From the NCBI GenBank assembly GCA_021496505.1, contig CP053031.1:2038001-2102000 (forward strand): DNA of 64,000 nucleotides, given 5' to 3'. Positions 17,314 to 26,375 of the stretch are shown piece by piece. Every line of letters begins with the position of its first letter. Within the stretch, counting starts at the first letter, position 1. This DNA comes from Thermoleophilia bacterium SCSIO 60948 (GTDB taxonomy: Bacteria > Actinomycetota > Thermoleophilia > Solirubrobacterales > 70-9). Under the pieces are notes generated by a model, which was given only the letters and a program-made list of their open reading frames with translations, was not told the origin of the DNA and did no database searches. The translations under genes and the position numbers were made by a program.

Positions 17314-18336
17314 ATGCGCGGCATCAAGAAGGCCCCCCGTCTGACGGCCCTCATGGCGTGCGCGACGATCTCGTTGCTCGCGCCCTCGGTCGCTGACGCG
17401 GCGGTCAGCAAGTACGCACCCGACCAGAACGCCCGTGACTTCCAAGGAAGCGCGGGTGGCTGGACGTCGTCCTCCGACCCAGATCCCCTCTGCATCCTGC
17501 CCGGCGCGATCTGCCCGGCGATCTCCGGCGGCCGCGAGGCCGACGGTGGCGCCGGCGGTGGTGGCTACATGGCGACGAACATCGACACGACGCTGCTCAA
17601 CACCGTCCTCGCGACGAACACAGGTGTCCTGAGCAGCCCGGGGTTCACGTACAGGGGCGCCAAGGGCAAGCAACCTCAGCAGCTCAACTTGCGGCTGAAG
17701 CGCAAGAGCGAGCTCGCTGATCTGCTCGCGATCCCGGGCAACTCGGCCGAGCTGAGCGTCAGCCTCGTCCCGGCCGGTGGCGGGGCAGTCGTGGAGGCGA
17801 TCGAGCCGCGGCCGATCGGAGCGCAGGCCGCGTGGTCGCCGGTCGGAGCGAAGCTCGCGCCGGGTGAGCTCGAGGTCGGAAAGCGCTACCGGATCGAGAT
17901 CGCGTCGCGGTTCACCACGATCGCGTCACTGCTGCCGAGCGGTTCGGTCGGCTACGACGACGTCGTCCTGAGCGCGCGTCGCAAGGGCTCACGCGGCGGC
18001 GGTGCAAACCCCGGCAAGCAGATCGCCAACGGCATCGGCAAGACGATCAAGATCAAGGGCAACAAGGCTCGCGTGCGGGTCGCCTGCCCGCGCTCGGCCA
18101 AGCCCGGGAAGTGCCGTCTGAAGGTCTCGGGCCTGCAGAAGCGCAAGGGGCCGAAGGTCACGAACACCAAACGGGTGAACCTGGCCGCCGGCCAGCGGAA
18201 AGTCGTCCGGCTCAAGGTCGTGCGCAAGCGTCGCGCCATCGCCAGGCGCGGCCGGATGTTCGTCAAGGTCCGCTACCGGATGCCCGGAGCTCGCGGCAAG
18301 GTCGTGAAGCCGGTTCGCGTCCGCGCCAAGCGCTGA
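17314..18336 (+). CDS. Secreted protein with basic C-terminal beta domain, unknown function
   Basis: 340-residue exported protein. The start ATG 17314 has an excellent ribosome binding site (AAGGAGGT, 7-base spacing) and begins a signal peptide ending PSVADAA. The mature protein contains a Gly-rich segment (GGAGGGGYMA), a beta-rich middle region resembling a jelly-roll, and a C-terminal basic domain with CPRSAKPGKCRLKV and many Arg/Lys pairs. Two Cys in that motif may bond. A role at the cell surface is inferred. An in-frame extension to 17212 is not supported. Confidence 0.8.
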   Translation: MRGIKKAPRLTALMACATISLLAPSVADAAVSKYAPDQNARDFQGSAGGWTSSSDPDPLCILPGAICPAISGGREADGGAGGGGYMATNIDTTLLNTVLATNTGVLSSPGFTYRGAKGKQPQQLNLRLKRKSELADLLAIPGNSAELSVSLVPAGGGAVVEAIEPRPIGAQAAWSPVGAKLAPGELEVGKRYRIEIASRFTTIASLLPSGSVGYDDVVLSARRKGSRGGGANPGKQIANGIGKTIKIKGNKARVRVACPRSAKPGKCRLKVSGLQKRKGPKVTNTKRVNLAAGQRKVVRLKVVRKRRAIARRGRMFVKVRYRMPGARGKVVKPVRVRAKR

Positions 18337-18350
18337 GGCGAGGTGTCAGA

Positions 18351-18383
18351 GCGGGTCCCGCGACCTCGTGTCGCGGGACCCGC
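18351..18383 (+). terminator. Strong stem-loop after the secreted protein gene
   Basis: A perfect 14-bp inverted repeat (18351-18364 and 18370-18383) with a 5-base loop lies 15 bases after the stop at 18336. It lacks a clear T-tract, so it may be a U-less terminator or an mRNA 3' stabiliser. Confidence 0.6.
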
Positions 18384-18430
18384 GACGGCACTAAAGACGG
18401 CGGCGGATCGTGTCGATCCAGGGTGGCGAG

Positions 18431-19435
18431 ATGGCACCGTCGACCGCCACCGCGCCGCGTTCGGGATCCGTCCGTCCGGCCCAGGGGTTCGCCGCGATCG
18501 CCTCGCGCGTCCTCGAGGTCCTCGAGCAACAGCTTCCCGGCAGCCTCTTCTACGTCAGCCAGTTCGACCGCGAGACCGACGAGCTCCGCTACGTCGACGC
18601 GCGCGGCGGCGAGGCGATCGGCATCGCGGCGGGCGAGTCGATCACGCTCAGCGAGAGCTTCTGCGTCCGCATGGCCGACGGCGGCGCGCCCAACCTCGCC
18701 AACCGCACCCAGGAGGACTCGCCCTACGCCGAGCTCGAGATCGCCTCGATCGTCGGCAGCTACCTGGGCGTCGCGCTGCGAAGCGACGACGGGCCCGCGA
18801 TCGGCTCGCTGTGTGCGGTCGCCGACGAGCGCGACGCGTTCAGCGAGTCCGACCTCGAGCTGATCTCGCTCCTCGGGCGCCTGCTCGAGCGCGAACTGGA
18901 GCGCGAGGCCGTCCTCCAGGGACCGGTGCTGGTCGAGACCGCGCTCCGCGAGGCGGCGAGCACGGACGCGCTCACCGGGGTCGGCAACCGGCGCCGGCTC
19001 GAGGTGGCGCTCGCGCACGAGCTGGGCGAGGTGGCCACCGACCGTCGCCGGACCGCGACGCTGATGCTGATCGACCTCGACCGGCTGAAGCCGATCAACG
19101 ACACGTACGGACACAGGGCGGGCGACGCGGTTCTGCGCGCCTTCGGCCAGGCCCTGCATCGCACCGCGCGAGAGACCGACGTCGTCGCTCGGATCGGCGG
19201 CGACGAGTTCGCCGCCCTGCTGCGCGGCGCCTCGGTGGATACGCCCTGCGTCGACTTCGCGGCGCGACTCGAGGAGAGCCTCCGCGAGGCCGGGCCGGAG
19301 GGCGGGCCGATCGAGTTCTCGTGGGGCTGCTCGAGCCTCCGCGACCACACGCTTCCCGCCGGCGTGCTCGACGAGGCGGACGCGCGGATGTACGAGCACA
19401 AACGCTCACGCCGGCGCGCCGGCGCCCGCGACTGA
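18431..19435 (+). CDS. GAF-GGDEF diguanylate cyclase
   Basis: About 334-residue cytoplasmic enzyme making cyclic di-GMP from two GTP. An N-terminal GAF sensor domain (about residues 20-160; ITLSESFCVRM, GSYLGVALRSDDGPAIGSLCAV) is followed by a GGDEF domain with DALTGVGNRRRL, MLIDLDRLKPINDTYGHRAGD and the intact active-site motif RIGGDEFAALL. No clear RxxD inhibitory site is seen at the usual position. ATG 18431 follows GGGTGGCGAG; a GTG at 18410 would add seven residues. No EAL domain is present. Confidence 0.92.
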   Translation: MAPSTATAPRSGSVRPAQGFAAIASRVLEVLEQQLPGSLFYVSQFDRETDELRYVDARGGEAIGIAAGESITLSESFCVRMADGGAPNLANRTQEDSPYAELEIASIVGSYLGVALRSDDGPAIGSLCAVADERDAFSESDLELISLLGRLLERELEREAVLQGPVLVETALREAASTDALTGVGNRRRLEVALAHELGEVATDRRRTATLMLIDLDRLKPINDTYGHRAGDAVLRAFGQALHRTARETDVVARIGGDEFAALLRGASVDTPCVDFAARLEESLREAGPEGGPIEFSWGCSSLRDHTLPAGVLDEADARMYEHKRSRRRAGARD

Positions 19436-19452
19436 GTGGCTCCCTCCGGGGC

Positions 19453-19483
19453 CTAAGGGGTCCGTGGTTGCGGCTAAGGGGTC
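19453..19483 (+). repeat. 10-bp direct repeat, 21-bp period, upstream of the LAL regulator operon
   Basis: CTAAGGGGTC occurs at 19453-19462 and 19474-19483, exactly two helical turns apart, in the non-coding region before the small ORF at 19576. The spacing suits a regulator binding one face of DNA. The regulator is unknown. Confidence 0.5.
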
Positions 19484-19575
19484 GGCCGCCCGAGATATGG
19501 GCATCCGCCCGTTTCCGGTCCGCCGCCTCAGCCGTAGCTTCGTGTGTGTCCCGATCGACGCACGAGGAGCACACC

Positions 19576-19773
19576 ATGGACACGAGGATCGAAGCGAGCA
19601 TCCAGGCCACCCGGATAGCCGAGATGCACGAGCGGGCGGCACGCTCGCGGCTCACCGCCGAAGGCGCAGAGGACGTCGCACGCGGGCGCGCTGGGCACGG
19701 GCTCCTCGTCTCCCTGGGTGGATACTTCCGGCGTGGCGCGCATGGCATCGGCCGGCTTCATCGGACGGGCTGA
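19576..19773 (+). CDS. Small basic hypothetical protein upstream of LAL regulator
   Basis: 65-residue ORF with a good start: GAGGAG six bases before ATG 19576. The N-terminal half is a charged amphipathic helix (IQATRIAEMHERAARSRLTAEG), the second half Gly/Arg/His-rich (RGRAGHGLLVSLGGYFRRG). It overlaps the start of the next gene by 32 bases in another frame, which suggests coupled translation. No family is recognised. Confidence 0.55.
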   Translation: MDTRIEASIQATRIAEMHERAARSRLTAEGAEDVARGRAGHGLLVSLGGYFRRGAHGIGRLHRTG

Positions 19774-22657
19774 GGAGCTCGGCGAGCTCGACGCCGGTCT
19801 CGATGCCGCTGAGCGTGGCGAGGCCGGCGTGACCGTGCTCGCCGGCGACTCGGGCGTCGGAAAGACGCGCCTGATCGGGGAGGTCGAGCGCCGCGCCGCG
19901 GAGCGCGGATTCCGCGTGCTCGAGGGCGAATGCGTCGACCTCGGCTCCGACCAGCTCCCATATGCCCCGCTCGCCGCAGCGCTGCGACCGCTGGTGCGCT
20001 CGGCCGACCCGGTGCTCGGCGAGCTCCCGGACTCCGCGCGCGCCGAGCTCGCGGCGATCGCGCCCGGGCTCGCCGGCGGCACACGACCCGGCCCCGGGGA
20101 CGGGCAGGCGGCGCAGCTGCGGCTGTTCGAGGCGGTGCTGACACTGTTGTCGCGAATCGGCGAACAGCAGCCGGTGCTGCTCGTGATCGAGGACACGCAC
20201 TGGGCCGATCGCTCGACGCGGGGTTTCGCGGTCTTCCTCAGCCGTGCGCTTCGCGACGAGCGCGTCCACGCGATCCTCAGCCTGCGCTCCGACGAGCTCG
20301 GCCGCCGCCATCCCCTCCGCCCCGCGCTCGCCCAGATCGAACGCGCGCAGCTGACACGCCGGATCGACCTGCGGCCGTTCGACCGCGAGGAGCTCGCCGC
20401 GCAGGTCGTCGCGATCGGCGGCGCCGAACCGCGGCCACACGTGCTCGACGCCCTCTTCGCGCGCAGTGAGGGCAACGCGCTGTTCGCGGAGGAGCTGATC
20501 GCGTCGGGCGCCGAAGCCGGCGGCCCGCTTCCCTCGACGCTCCGCGACGCGATGCTGCTGCGCTTCGAGTCGCTCTCACCCCGGGCGCGAGCGGCGATCG
20601 ACATGCTCGCGATCGCCGGGAGCGCCGACGACGAGTTGCTCGCCCTGGCAACCGGGATCGATGTCGAGGTCCTCAGGGACGGCTTGCGTGAGGGCCTCGA
20701 GGCGAATGTCCTGACGCGCGACTCGGAGAACCGGATCGGCTTTCGCCATGCGCTGCTGCGCGAGGTCGTGCTCGATGAGCTGCTACCCGGCGAGCGCTCG
20801 GAGTCCCACCTCGCGCTCGCCCGCGCGCTCGAGGCCACCGAGCCCGGCGACGTCGCGTCGTGTACGTCGATCGCGCACCACTTCCACGCTGCGGGAGCAC
20901 AGCGCGAGGCCTTCACGAGCTCGCTCGAGGCCGCGCGACTCGCCGAGGAGGTCGCCGCGTTCGGCGAGGCCGGCTCGCTGTATGAGCGCGCGCTCTCGCT
21001 GTGGCCGCGGATCGACGATGCCGAGTCGCTGGCGGGTGCTGACCTCGCCGAGCTCGAGCTTCGCGCCCACCGCTCGTTCTACGGCGCCGGCGAGGACTCG
21101 CGGTCGCTGCCGCTGCTCCGCCAGGCAATCGACAGGCTCGATCCCGAGACCGACCGCATGCGGCTTGCGATCGCGTTGGGCGAGCTCGCCTACACGCTCT
21201 GGGCGCGCGGTCATGCCGAGGAGAGCCGCGCGAACCTCGACCGCGCGCTCGATCTCGCCGGGCCCGAGCCGGGACCCGTCCGAGCGAGGCTGCTCTCCTA
21301 CCGCCTGCGCCAGCACCTGCTCCAGGGCCGTCTGCGCCATGCGATCGAGATCGGCGACGAGGCGCTTCGCACCGCCGAGGCCTCCGGCGAGAACTCGCTG
21401 CGACCCTTCATTCTCGCGAGGCTCGGCTCGGCCCTGTTCGCGGTCGGACGATTCAACGAGGGGCGCGCGGCGTTCGAAGAGGCGCAAGAGCTGGGCGCGG
21501 CCGACCCCCTGCTCGAAGGCGTCGCGGCGGCGTATGCGAACTACGCCGACTCGCTCATGCTCGCCGGGCGCACGCGCGAGGCCGTCGAGGTGATCGAGGC
21601 GGGCCACACCGCGCTGGCGCACGCGAGCCGCGGGTTTCGCTGGATCGGGATCGTGCGCTCGGAGATGCTCTTCGGGGCGGGTCGCTGGGACGAGGCGGAG
21701 GCGGCGCTGCCGAAGACCTACGGCACGGATGGGGTCGCCTGGCTCCTGCGCCGGGCCGAGATGGCGCTCGGCCGCGGCGACGAACCGCGGGCGGCGGAAG
21801 CGCTCGCGGAGGCGCGGGAGCGGCTCGCCGACGCGCTCGAGCCCCAGTACCTCGCGACGCAGGTGATCCTGTCGGTCGACCTCGAGGTCCATCGGCGCGA
21901 CCACGCGGCGGCGCGGGCGCTGATCGAGGAGGGCCTCGACCGGATCGAGTACTGCTCAGAGGACATCGCACGGCTCGGCCAGGTCGCAGCGGCGGGCGTC
22001 TCCGTCGAGGCCGGCGCGGCCCGCCACGCGCGCGACGTCGGCGACGCGGACGCCGAGCGCCGCGCTCGCGAGGGCGCCGACCGCTTCATGGCGCGCGTCG
22101 AGGCGGCCGCCGATGACGCGGTCAGCCCGCTCGAGGCGGCCGTAGCCGCCCATGCCCGGGCCGACCACGCCCGCGCCCACGCGCGCGCGGACGAGGCCGA
22201 GCTGCGCCGCCTCGCAGCCGAGCGCTGGCGCGATCTCGAACGCCCATACGAGGAGGCGACGACGCTTTGGAAGGCGGCCGAGGCGGCGCTCGATCGCGGC
22301 GAGCGCGGCGCGGCCGCTCGCGACGCGTCGCGAGCGCTCGAGATCGCGCGAGGGCTCGGGTCGCGCTGGCTCGTCGATGAGACCGAGGGCCTGATCGCCC
22401 GCGGGAGGCTGAGCGCCCCCGCGGAGGCCGCGAACGGGTCCGCCGCGCCCGACGAGCGCCCGTTCGGCCTCACCGCGCGCGAGGCCCAGGTCCTCGAGCG
22501 CGTCGCTCGCGGTGAGACCAATCGCGAGATCGCCTCCGAGCTCTACATGGCCGAGAAGACCGCGAGCGTGCACGTCTCGCGGATCCTGTCGAAGCTCGGG
22601 GTGCGCTCGCGGACCGAGGCGGCGGCGGTGGCCCACCGCCAGGGGCTCACCGGCTAG
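19742..22657 (+). CDS. LAL-type LuxR transcriptional regulator with AAA ATPase
   Basis: 971-residue MalT-like regulator. It begins with FIGRAEELGEL, then the P-loop LAGDSGVGKTRL (Walker A) and VLLVIEDTHWAD (Walker B) of the STAND ATPase module, a long TPR-like helical region rich in Ala/Glu/Arg (about 400-880), and a C-terminal LuxR helix-turn-helix (FGLTAREAQVLERVARGETNREIASELYMAEKTASVHVSRIL). Such proteins bind a ligand and ATP to activate transcription. An in-frame GTG at 19718 is possible; ATG 19742 places the conserved core at the N-terminus. The target genes are not evident. Confidence 0.93.
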   Translation: MASAGFIGRAEELGELDAGLDAAERGEAGVTVLAGDSGVGKTRLIGEVERRAAERGFRVLEGECVDLGSDQLPYAPLAAALRPLVRSADPVLGELPDSARAELAAIAPGLAGGTRPGPGDGQAAQLRLFEAVLTLLSRIGEQQPVLLVIEDTHWADRSTRGFAVFLSRALRDERVHAILSLRSDELGRRHPLRPALAQIERAQLTRRIDLRPFDREELAAQVVAIGGAEPRPHVLDALFARSEGNALFAEELIASGAEAGGPLPSTLRDAMLLRFESLSPRARAAIDMLAIAGSADDELLALATGIDVEVLRDGLREGLEANVLTRDSENRIGFRHALLREVVLDELLPGERSESHLALARALEATEPGDVASCTSIAHHFHAAGAQREAFTSSLEAARLAEEVAAFGEAGSLYERALSLWPRIDDAESLAGADLAELELRAHRSFYGAGEDSRSLPLLRQAIDRLDPETDRMRLAIALGELAYTLWARGHAEESRANLDRALDLAGPEPGPVRARLLSYRLRQHLLQGRLRHAIEIGDEALRTAEASGENSLRPFILARLGSALFAVGRFNEGRAAFEEAQELGAADPLLEGVAAAYANYADSLMLAGRTREAVEVIEAGHTALAHASRGFRWIGIVRSEMLFGAGRWDEAEAALPKTYGTDGVAWLLRRAEMALGRGDEPRAAEALAEARERLADALEPQYLATQVILSVDLEVHRRDHAAARALIEEGLDRIEYCSEDIARLGQVAAAGVSVEAGAARHARDVGDADAERRAREGADRFMARVEAAADDAVSPLEAAVAAHARADHARAHARADEAELRRLAAERWRDLERPYEEATTLWKAAEAALDRGERGAAARDASRALEIARGLGSRWLVDETEGLIARGRLSAPAEAANGSAAPDERPFGLTAREAQVLERVARGETNREIASELYMAEKTASVHVSRILSKLGVRSRTEAAAVAHRQGLTG

Positions 22658-22676
22658 CCGGCCTCAGCGCCTCGCC

Positions 22677-23003
22677 TCAGGCGGGCTCGGGACGCTTGCC
22701 GATCAGCATCTCGACGCCGCCCAGCTGGAGCGTCAGCGATCCGTCGGAGTGCGCGATCGCATCGGTGAACACCTCACGGTCGAGCGAGATCGAGCCGACC
22801 TCCTCGCCGCCCTCGATCCGTACGTAGATCGACTCGAGGGCGCCCGCCGAGCGGTCGCCGATCGGCCGGCCTTCGATCAGCGTGCCGCCGAACGTGGCGA
22901 CGAGATGCGGGCGCCCGCCGGCGTCGAAGATCGAGACCTCGACCCGGCGACCGATCAGGCCGAGCAGAGCGGTGAGCGCCTCGTCGAATGTCACGGGCGC
23001 CAT
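22677..23003 (-). CDS. Conserved-looking hypothetical protein
   Basis: 108-residue soluble protein, predicted as mixed beta sheet: RVEVSIFDAGGRPHLVATFGGTLI, SIYVRIEGGEEVGSISLDREVF, SLTLQLGGVEMLIG. No motif or family is recognised. Codon composition resembles neighbours and the ATG (23001-23003) is clear. It is convergent with the LAL regulator and divergent from the MFS gene, with 80 bases between starts. Confidence 0.65.
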   Translation of the reverse strand: MAPVTFDEALTALLGLIGRRVEVSIFDAGGRPHLVATFGGTLIEGRPIGDRSAGALESIYVRIEGGEEVGSISLDREVFTDAIAHSDGSLTLQLGGVEMLIGKRPEPA

Positions 23004-23083
23004 TGTGCCCGAGCGCGGAGCATCGTGGCGCGTGCGTCCGCCCGGACGGCTCGCTGGCCGGGCGGCTCGTTAGCTTGCCGCCC

Positions 23084-24523
23084 GTGGAGGCCGCGAAGGG
23101 CAAGCAGGCGCTCGACGGCCCGACCCGTCTCGCGCTCATGGCGATGGCGCTGGTCGTCTTCGTGATCGCCAACGACTTCACGGCCCTCAGCGTCGCGTTG
23201 CCCGAGATCGAACGTGACCTCGGCTCGAACATCTCCTCGGTGCAGTGGGTCATCAACGCCTACGCGCTCGTCTTCGGCGTCCTCATCGTCACCGGGGGAC
23301 GGCTCGCCGACATGCTCGGGCGACGGCGGATGCTGTTCGTCGGCTGCGCCCTGTTCGCGGGCGGATCGATCGTCGCCGGCGCCGCGCCGAGCGTCTCGGT
23401 CCTGATCGCCGCCCGCGCCGTCATGGCCGTCGGCGGCGCGCTGATCTGGCCGGCGACCGTCGGGCTCACCTTCTCGATCCTGCCGGCGGCCATGGCCGGG
23501 CTGGCGGGCGGGCTCATACTCGGGGTCAGCGGGATCGGCAACGCCTTCGGCCCGATCCTCGGCGGCTTCCTCACCGACACGCTGAGCTGGCGCTGGGTGC
23601 TGTTCCTGAACGTCCCGATCGCCGCGGCGGCCGTCCTCGTCACGCGCGCGACGGTCAAGCCCGAACCACCGAGCGACCGCGGAGAGCGACTCGACCTGGC
23701 CGGCGTCGCGACGCTGTCGCTCGCGCTCGTCGCGTTGATGCTCGCGCTCGACGAGTCCGACGATCTCGGCTGGGGCAGCCCCGCCGTGATCGCGCTGCTC
23801 GCCACCTTCGTCGTCGCGCTCCCGGCCTTCGTGTGGTTGCAGCGGCGCGGCGGCGAGCGCGCCCTCGTCCCGCCCGCGGTGTTCGCCAACCGTCGCTTCG
23901 CCTTCGCCTGCGTCGCGACCCTGCTCGCCTCGGGCGCGTTCTTCTCGATCGTCCTCTACGCGCCGCAGTTCATGCAGAAGGTGCTCGGCTTCTCGCCGCT
24001 CGACAGCGGTCTCGGCTTCCTTCCGCTGATGCTCTGCTTCGCCGGCGGCTCGTTCGCCGGCGGACCGCTCTACCAGCGACTCGGAGCGCGCCCGCTGTTG
24101 CTCGGCGGGTCGGCGATGATCCCGGTCGGCTGCTTCCTCGTCAGCCTCGTCGACGCCGGCTCGGAGTACCTCGCCCTCGTGCCCGGGATGGTCGTCTTCG
24201 GGATCGGCGCCGGGTTCTTCTACTCGACGCTCACGACCGCCGCCGTGACGACGCTCGACCCTTCGCGCTCGAGCCTCGCGGGCGGGATCATGTTCATGTT
24301 CCAGCTCGTCGGCGGCTCGCTGGGGATCGGGCTCACGACGGCCGTGTTCACGGCGTCGAGCGCCGCGGCGGGCGGCTCGGCGGTCGACGCCTTCGCGACC
24401 GGGATGTCGGACGGCCTGCGGGTCAGCGCCGCGATCGCATGCGTCGCGATCGCAGCCGTCTGGGTCGTCATCCGGCCCGGCCCGGCGGGCGCCCGGGACG
24501 AGGGCCTCCGACCCGCAGGCTGA
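23084..24523 (+). CDS. MFS drug-resistance transporter, DHA2 (14-TM) family
   Basis: About 479-residue exporter. The first helix is LALMAMALVVFVIANDFTALSVALP, followed by SSVQWVINAYALVFGVLIVTGGRLADMLGRRRML, the DHA2 signature (EmrB/QacA type). About fourteen membrane helices can be counted. It likely extrudes hydrophobic compounds with proton exchange; substrate unknown. GTG 23084 is preferred because the preceding in-frame segment to 22988 reads as non-membrane filler overlapping the divergent gene. Confidence 0.91.
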   Translation: MEAAKGKQALDGPTRLALMAMALVVFVIANDFTALSVALPEIERDLGSNISSVQWVINAYALVFGVLIVTGGRLADMLGRRRMLFVGCALFAGGSIVAGAAPSVSVLIAARAVMAVGGALIWPATVGLTFSILPAAMAGLAGGLILGVSGIGNAFGPILGGFLTDTLSWRWVLFLNVPIAAAAVLVTRATVKPEPPSDRGERLDLAGVATLSLALVALMLALDESDDLGWGSPAVIALLATFVVALPAFVWLQRRGGERALVPPAVFANRRFAFACVATLLASGAFFSIVLYAPQFMQKVLGFSPLDSGLGFLPLMLCFAGGSFAGGPLYQRLGARPLLLGGSAMIPVGCFLVSLVDAGSEYLALVPGMVVFGIGAGFFYSTLTTAAVTTLDPSRSSLAGGIMFMFQLVGGSLGIGLTTAVFTASSAAAGGSAVDAFATGMSDGLRVSAAIACVAIAAVWVVIRPGPAGARDEGLRPAG

Positions 24524-24532
24524 ACGAGCGCC

Positions 24533-25451
24533 TTGCACACGCCGAGCGACCATCCGGTGGTCCGTGCCGTCCGCGACGGCGACCCCGGCGCGCGCGTCGC
24601 GCTGGTGATCGAGGGCGGCGGGATGCGCGGCGCCGTCTCCGGTGGCATGGCCGCGGCGCTCGACGAGCTCGGTCTCACCGGCCGCTTCGCCTCGGCGTTC
24701 GGCTCGTCGGCGGGCTCGCTCAACGCGATGTGGCTTGATCTCGGGCCGGATCGACGACGGTGCGCGGACCTGGGTCGACCCCGAGCTCAACCGCGAGCTG
24801 ATCGACCGGCGGCGGGCACTACGCGGCGGTCCTCTGGTCGACATGCGCCGTCTCGTCGAGGAGGTCTACGAACGGGTCTCCCCCGGTCTGTTCGCCGCAG
24901 TACTCGCGAGCCCGACCGAGCTTCACCCGCTCGCGACCGACGCGGATCGCGGAGTCTGCGTCGACCTGCACGACCAGATCCGAGACGAGCGCACGCTGCG
25001 ACTGGCGCTGCGGGCCTCCGCGGCCCTCCCCTTCGCGGCCGGCGGCCCCGTCGCGCTCGGCGGCCGGCGCTATCTCGACGCCGGCCTCACGGCGGCGATC
25101 CCGTTTCGCTCGGCGCTCGAATCGGGAGCGACGCACGTGCTCGTCCTGCGCTCGCGGCGCGCCGGCGACATCGTCGCTCCCCCGGGCGGCTTCCAGCGGC
25201 GGGTTCTGGCACCGGTCATGAGCCGAGTCTCGCCGCTCGTCACGACCCAGGTCCTCAGCCGCCCCGCCCGCGAGGGGGTCGACGAGGAGGAGCTCGAGCG
25301 GCTCGAGGCGGACTCCGGGGACGGCCCGGCGATCCTCTCGGTGCGCCCCGCCCCTGGCTCGCCCGTACCGAGCCGGCTCGAGCGCGACGTCGAGGTCGTG
25401 CGCGGAGGGTTCGCGGCCGGTCGTGACGCGGTTCACGCTACTTTCGGTTGA
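24533..25451 (+). pseudogene. Patatin-like phospholipase, interrupted by a single-base frameshift
   Basis: Two overlapping reading frames together give one complete patatin-like lipid acyl hydrolase. The first frame (TTG 24533 or GTG 24557) has the oxyanion loop EGGGMRGAV and the nucleophile FGSSAGSLNA. The second continues with SGRIDDGARTW and the catalytic dyad region YLDAGLTAAIP (DAG motif replacing DG[A/G]). The switch is at 24735-24737: removing one T from GGCTTGATC restores a continuous frame reading NAMWLISGRIDDG. Either a sequencing error or a recent inactivation. The 3' end overlaps PPK2 in TGATG. Confidence 0.8.
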
Positions 25452-26347
25452 TGGAGAGGCATGCCGAGGACGCTGGCGGTCCGGATCGGATCGTCGAGGG
25501 TCCGATCGAGTCGATGGTCGAGTGGGAGCGTCCCGATCCACCCGCACCCGGTGAGATCGAGACCGAGGAGCTCTCGAAGAAGGGCTACGAGAAGAAGCTC
25601 GCCGACCTCCAGCTCGAGCTCGTCCGCCTCCAGGGCTGGGTCGAGAAGACGGGCAAGCGGATCGCCGTCGTCTTCGAAGGCCGAGACACCGCCGGCAAGG
25701 GCGGGACGATCAAGCGGATCACCGAGAAGACGAACCCGCGGACGGTCAAGACCGTCGCTCTCGGCACCCCGACCGAACGCGAGAAGACGGAGTGGTACTT
25801 CCAGCGTTACGTGGCGCACCTCCCCGCCGCCGGCGAGATGGTCCTGTTCGATCGCTCCTGGTACAACCGCGCCGGCGTCGAGCGGGTCATGGGCTTCTGC
25901 ACCGAGGCCGAGTACCAGGAGTTCCTGCGCTCGGCCCCGCGCTTCGAGCGGATCCTCCTGAACTCGGGACTCATCCTGATCAAGTACTGGCTCTCGATCT
26001 CCGACGACGAGCAGGAGAAGCGCTTCCACAAGCGGATGAAGGACCCGATGAAGCAGTGGAAGCTGAGCCCGATGGACCTCGAGGCCAGGGCGCGCTGGGT
26101 CGACTACGCCGAGGCGAAAGACGTCATGTTCGCCCACACGGACACGAAGGAATGCCCGTGGTACGTGGTCGAGGCCGACGACAAGAAGACGCTTCGCCTG
26201 AACCTGATCAGCCACCTGCTGAGCCTGATCCCCTACCACGACGTCGGCGAGAAGGACCTCGAGCTGCCACCCCGTCAGGAGCGCGACTACGAGCGCCCGC
26301 CGCAGAGCTGGCAGACGGTCGTCCCGGAGCGATATCGAGTCGACTGA
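25451..26347 (+). CDS. ppk2: Polyphosphate kinase 2 (PPK2)
   Basis: 298-residue P-loop kinase interconverting polyphosphate and nucleoside diphosphates/triphosphates. Key motifs: Walker A FEGRDTAGKGGTIKRI (about 75-90), the following TEREKTEWYFQRYVAHLP lid region, and Walker B VLFDRSWYNRAGVERVMG. The DxxWKxS-like segment KQWKLSPMDL is also present. Length is typical of single-domain class I PPK2. ATG 25451 overlaps the patatin stop, so the two form an operon. It likely maintains energy or phosphate reserves. Confidence 0.95.
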   Translation: MERHAEDAGGPDRIVEGPIESMVEWERPDPPAPGEIETEELSKKGYEKKLADLQLELVRLQGWVEKTGKRIAVVFEGRDTAGKGGTIKRITEKTNPRTVKTVALGTPTEREKTEWYFQRYVAHLPAAGEMVLFDRSWYNRAGVERVMGFCTEAEYQEFLRSAPRFERILLNSGLILIKYWLSISDDEQEKRFHKRMKDPMKQWKLSPMDLEARARWVDYAEAKDVMFAHTDTKECPWYVVEADDKKTLRLNLISHLLSLIPYHDVGEKDLELPPRQERDYERPPQSWQTVVPERYRVD

Positions 26348-26375
26348 GCCGGCGGCTCTCAAAGGGGGAAACGCG

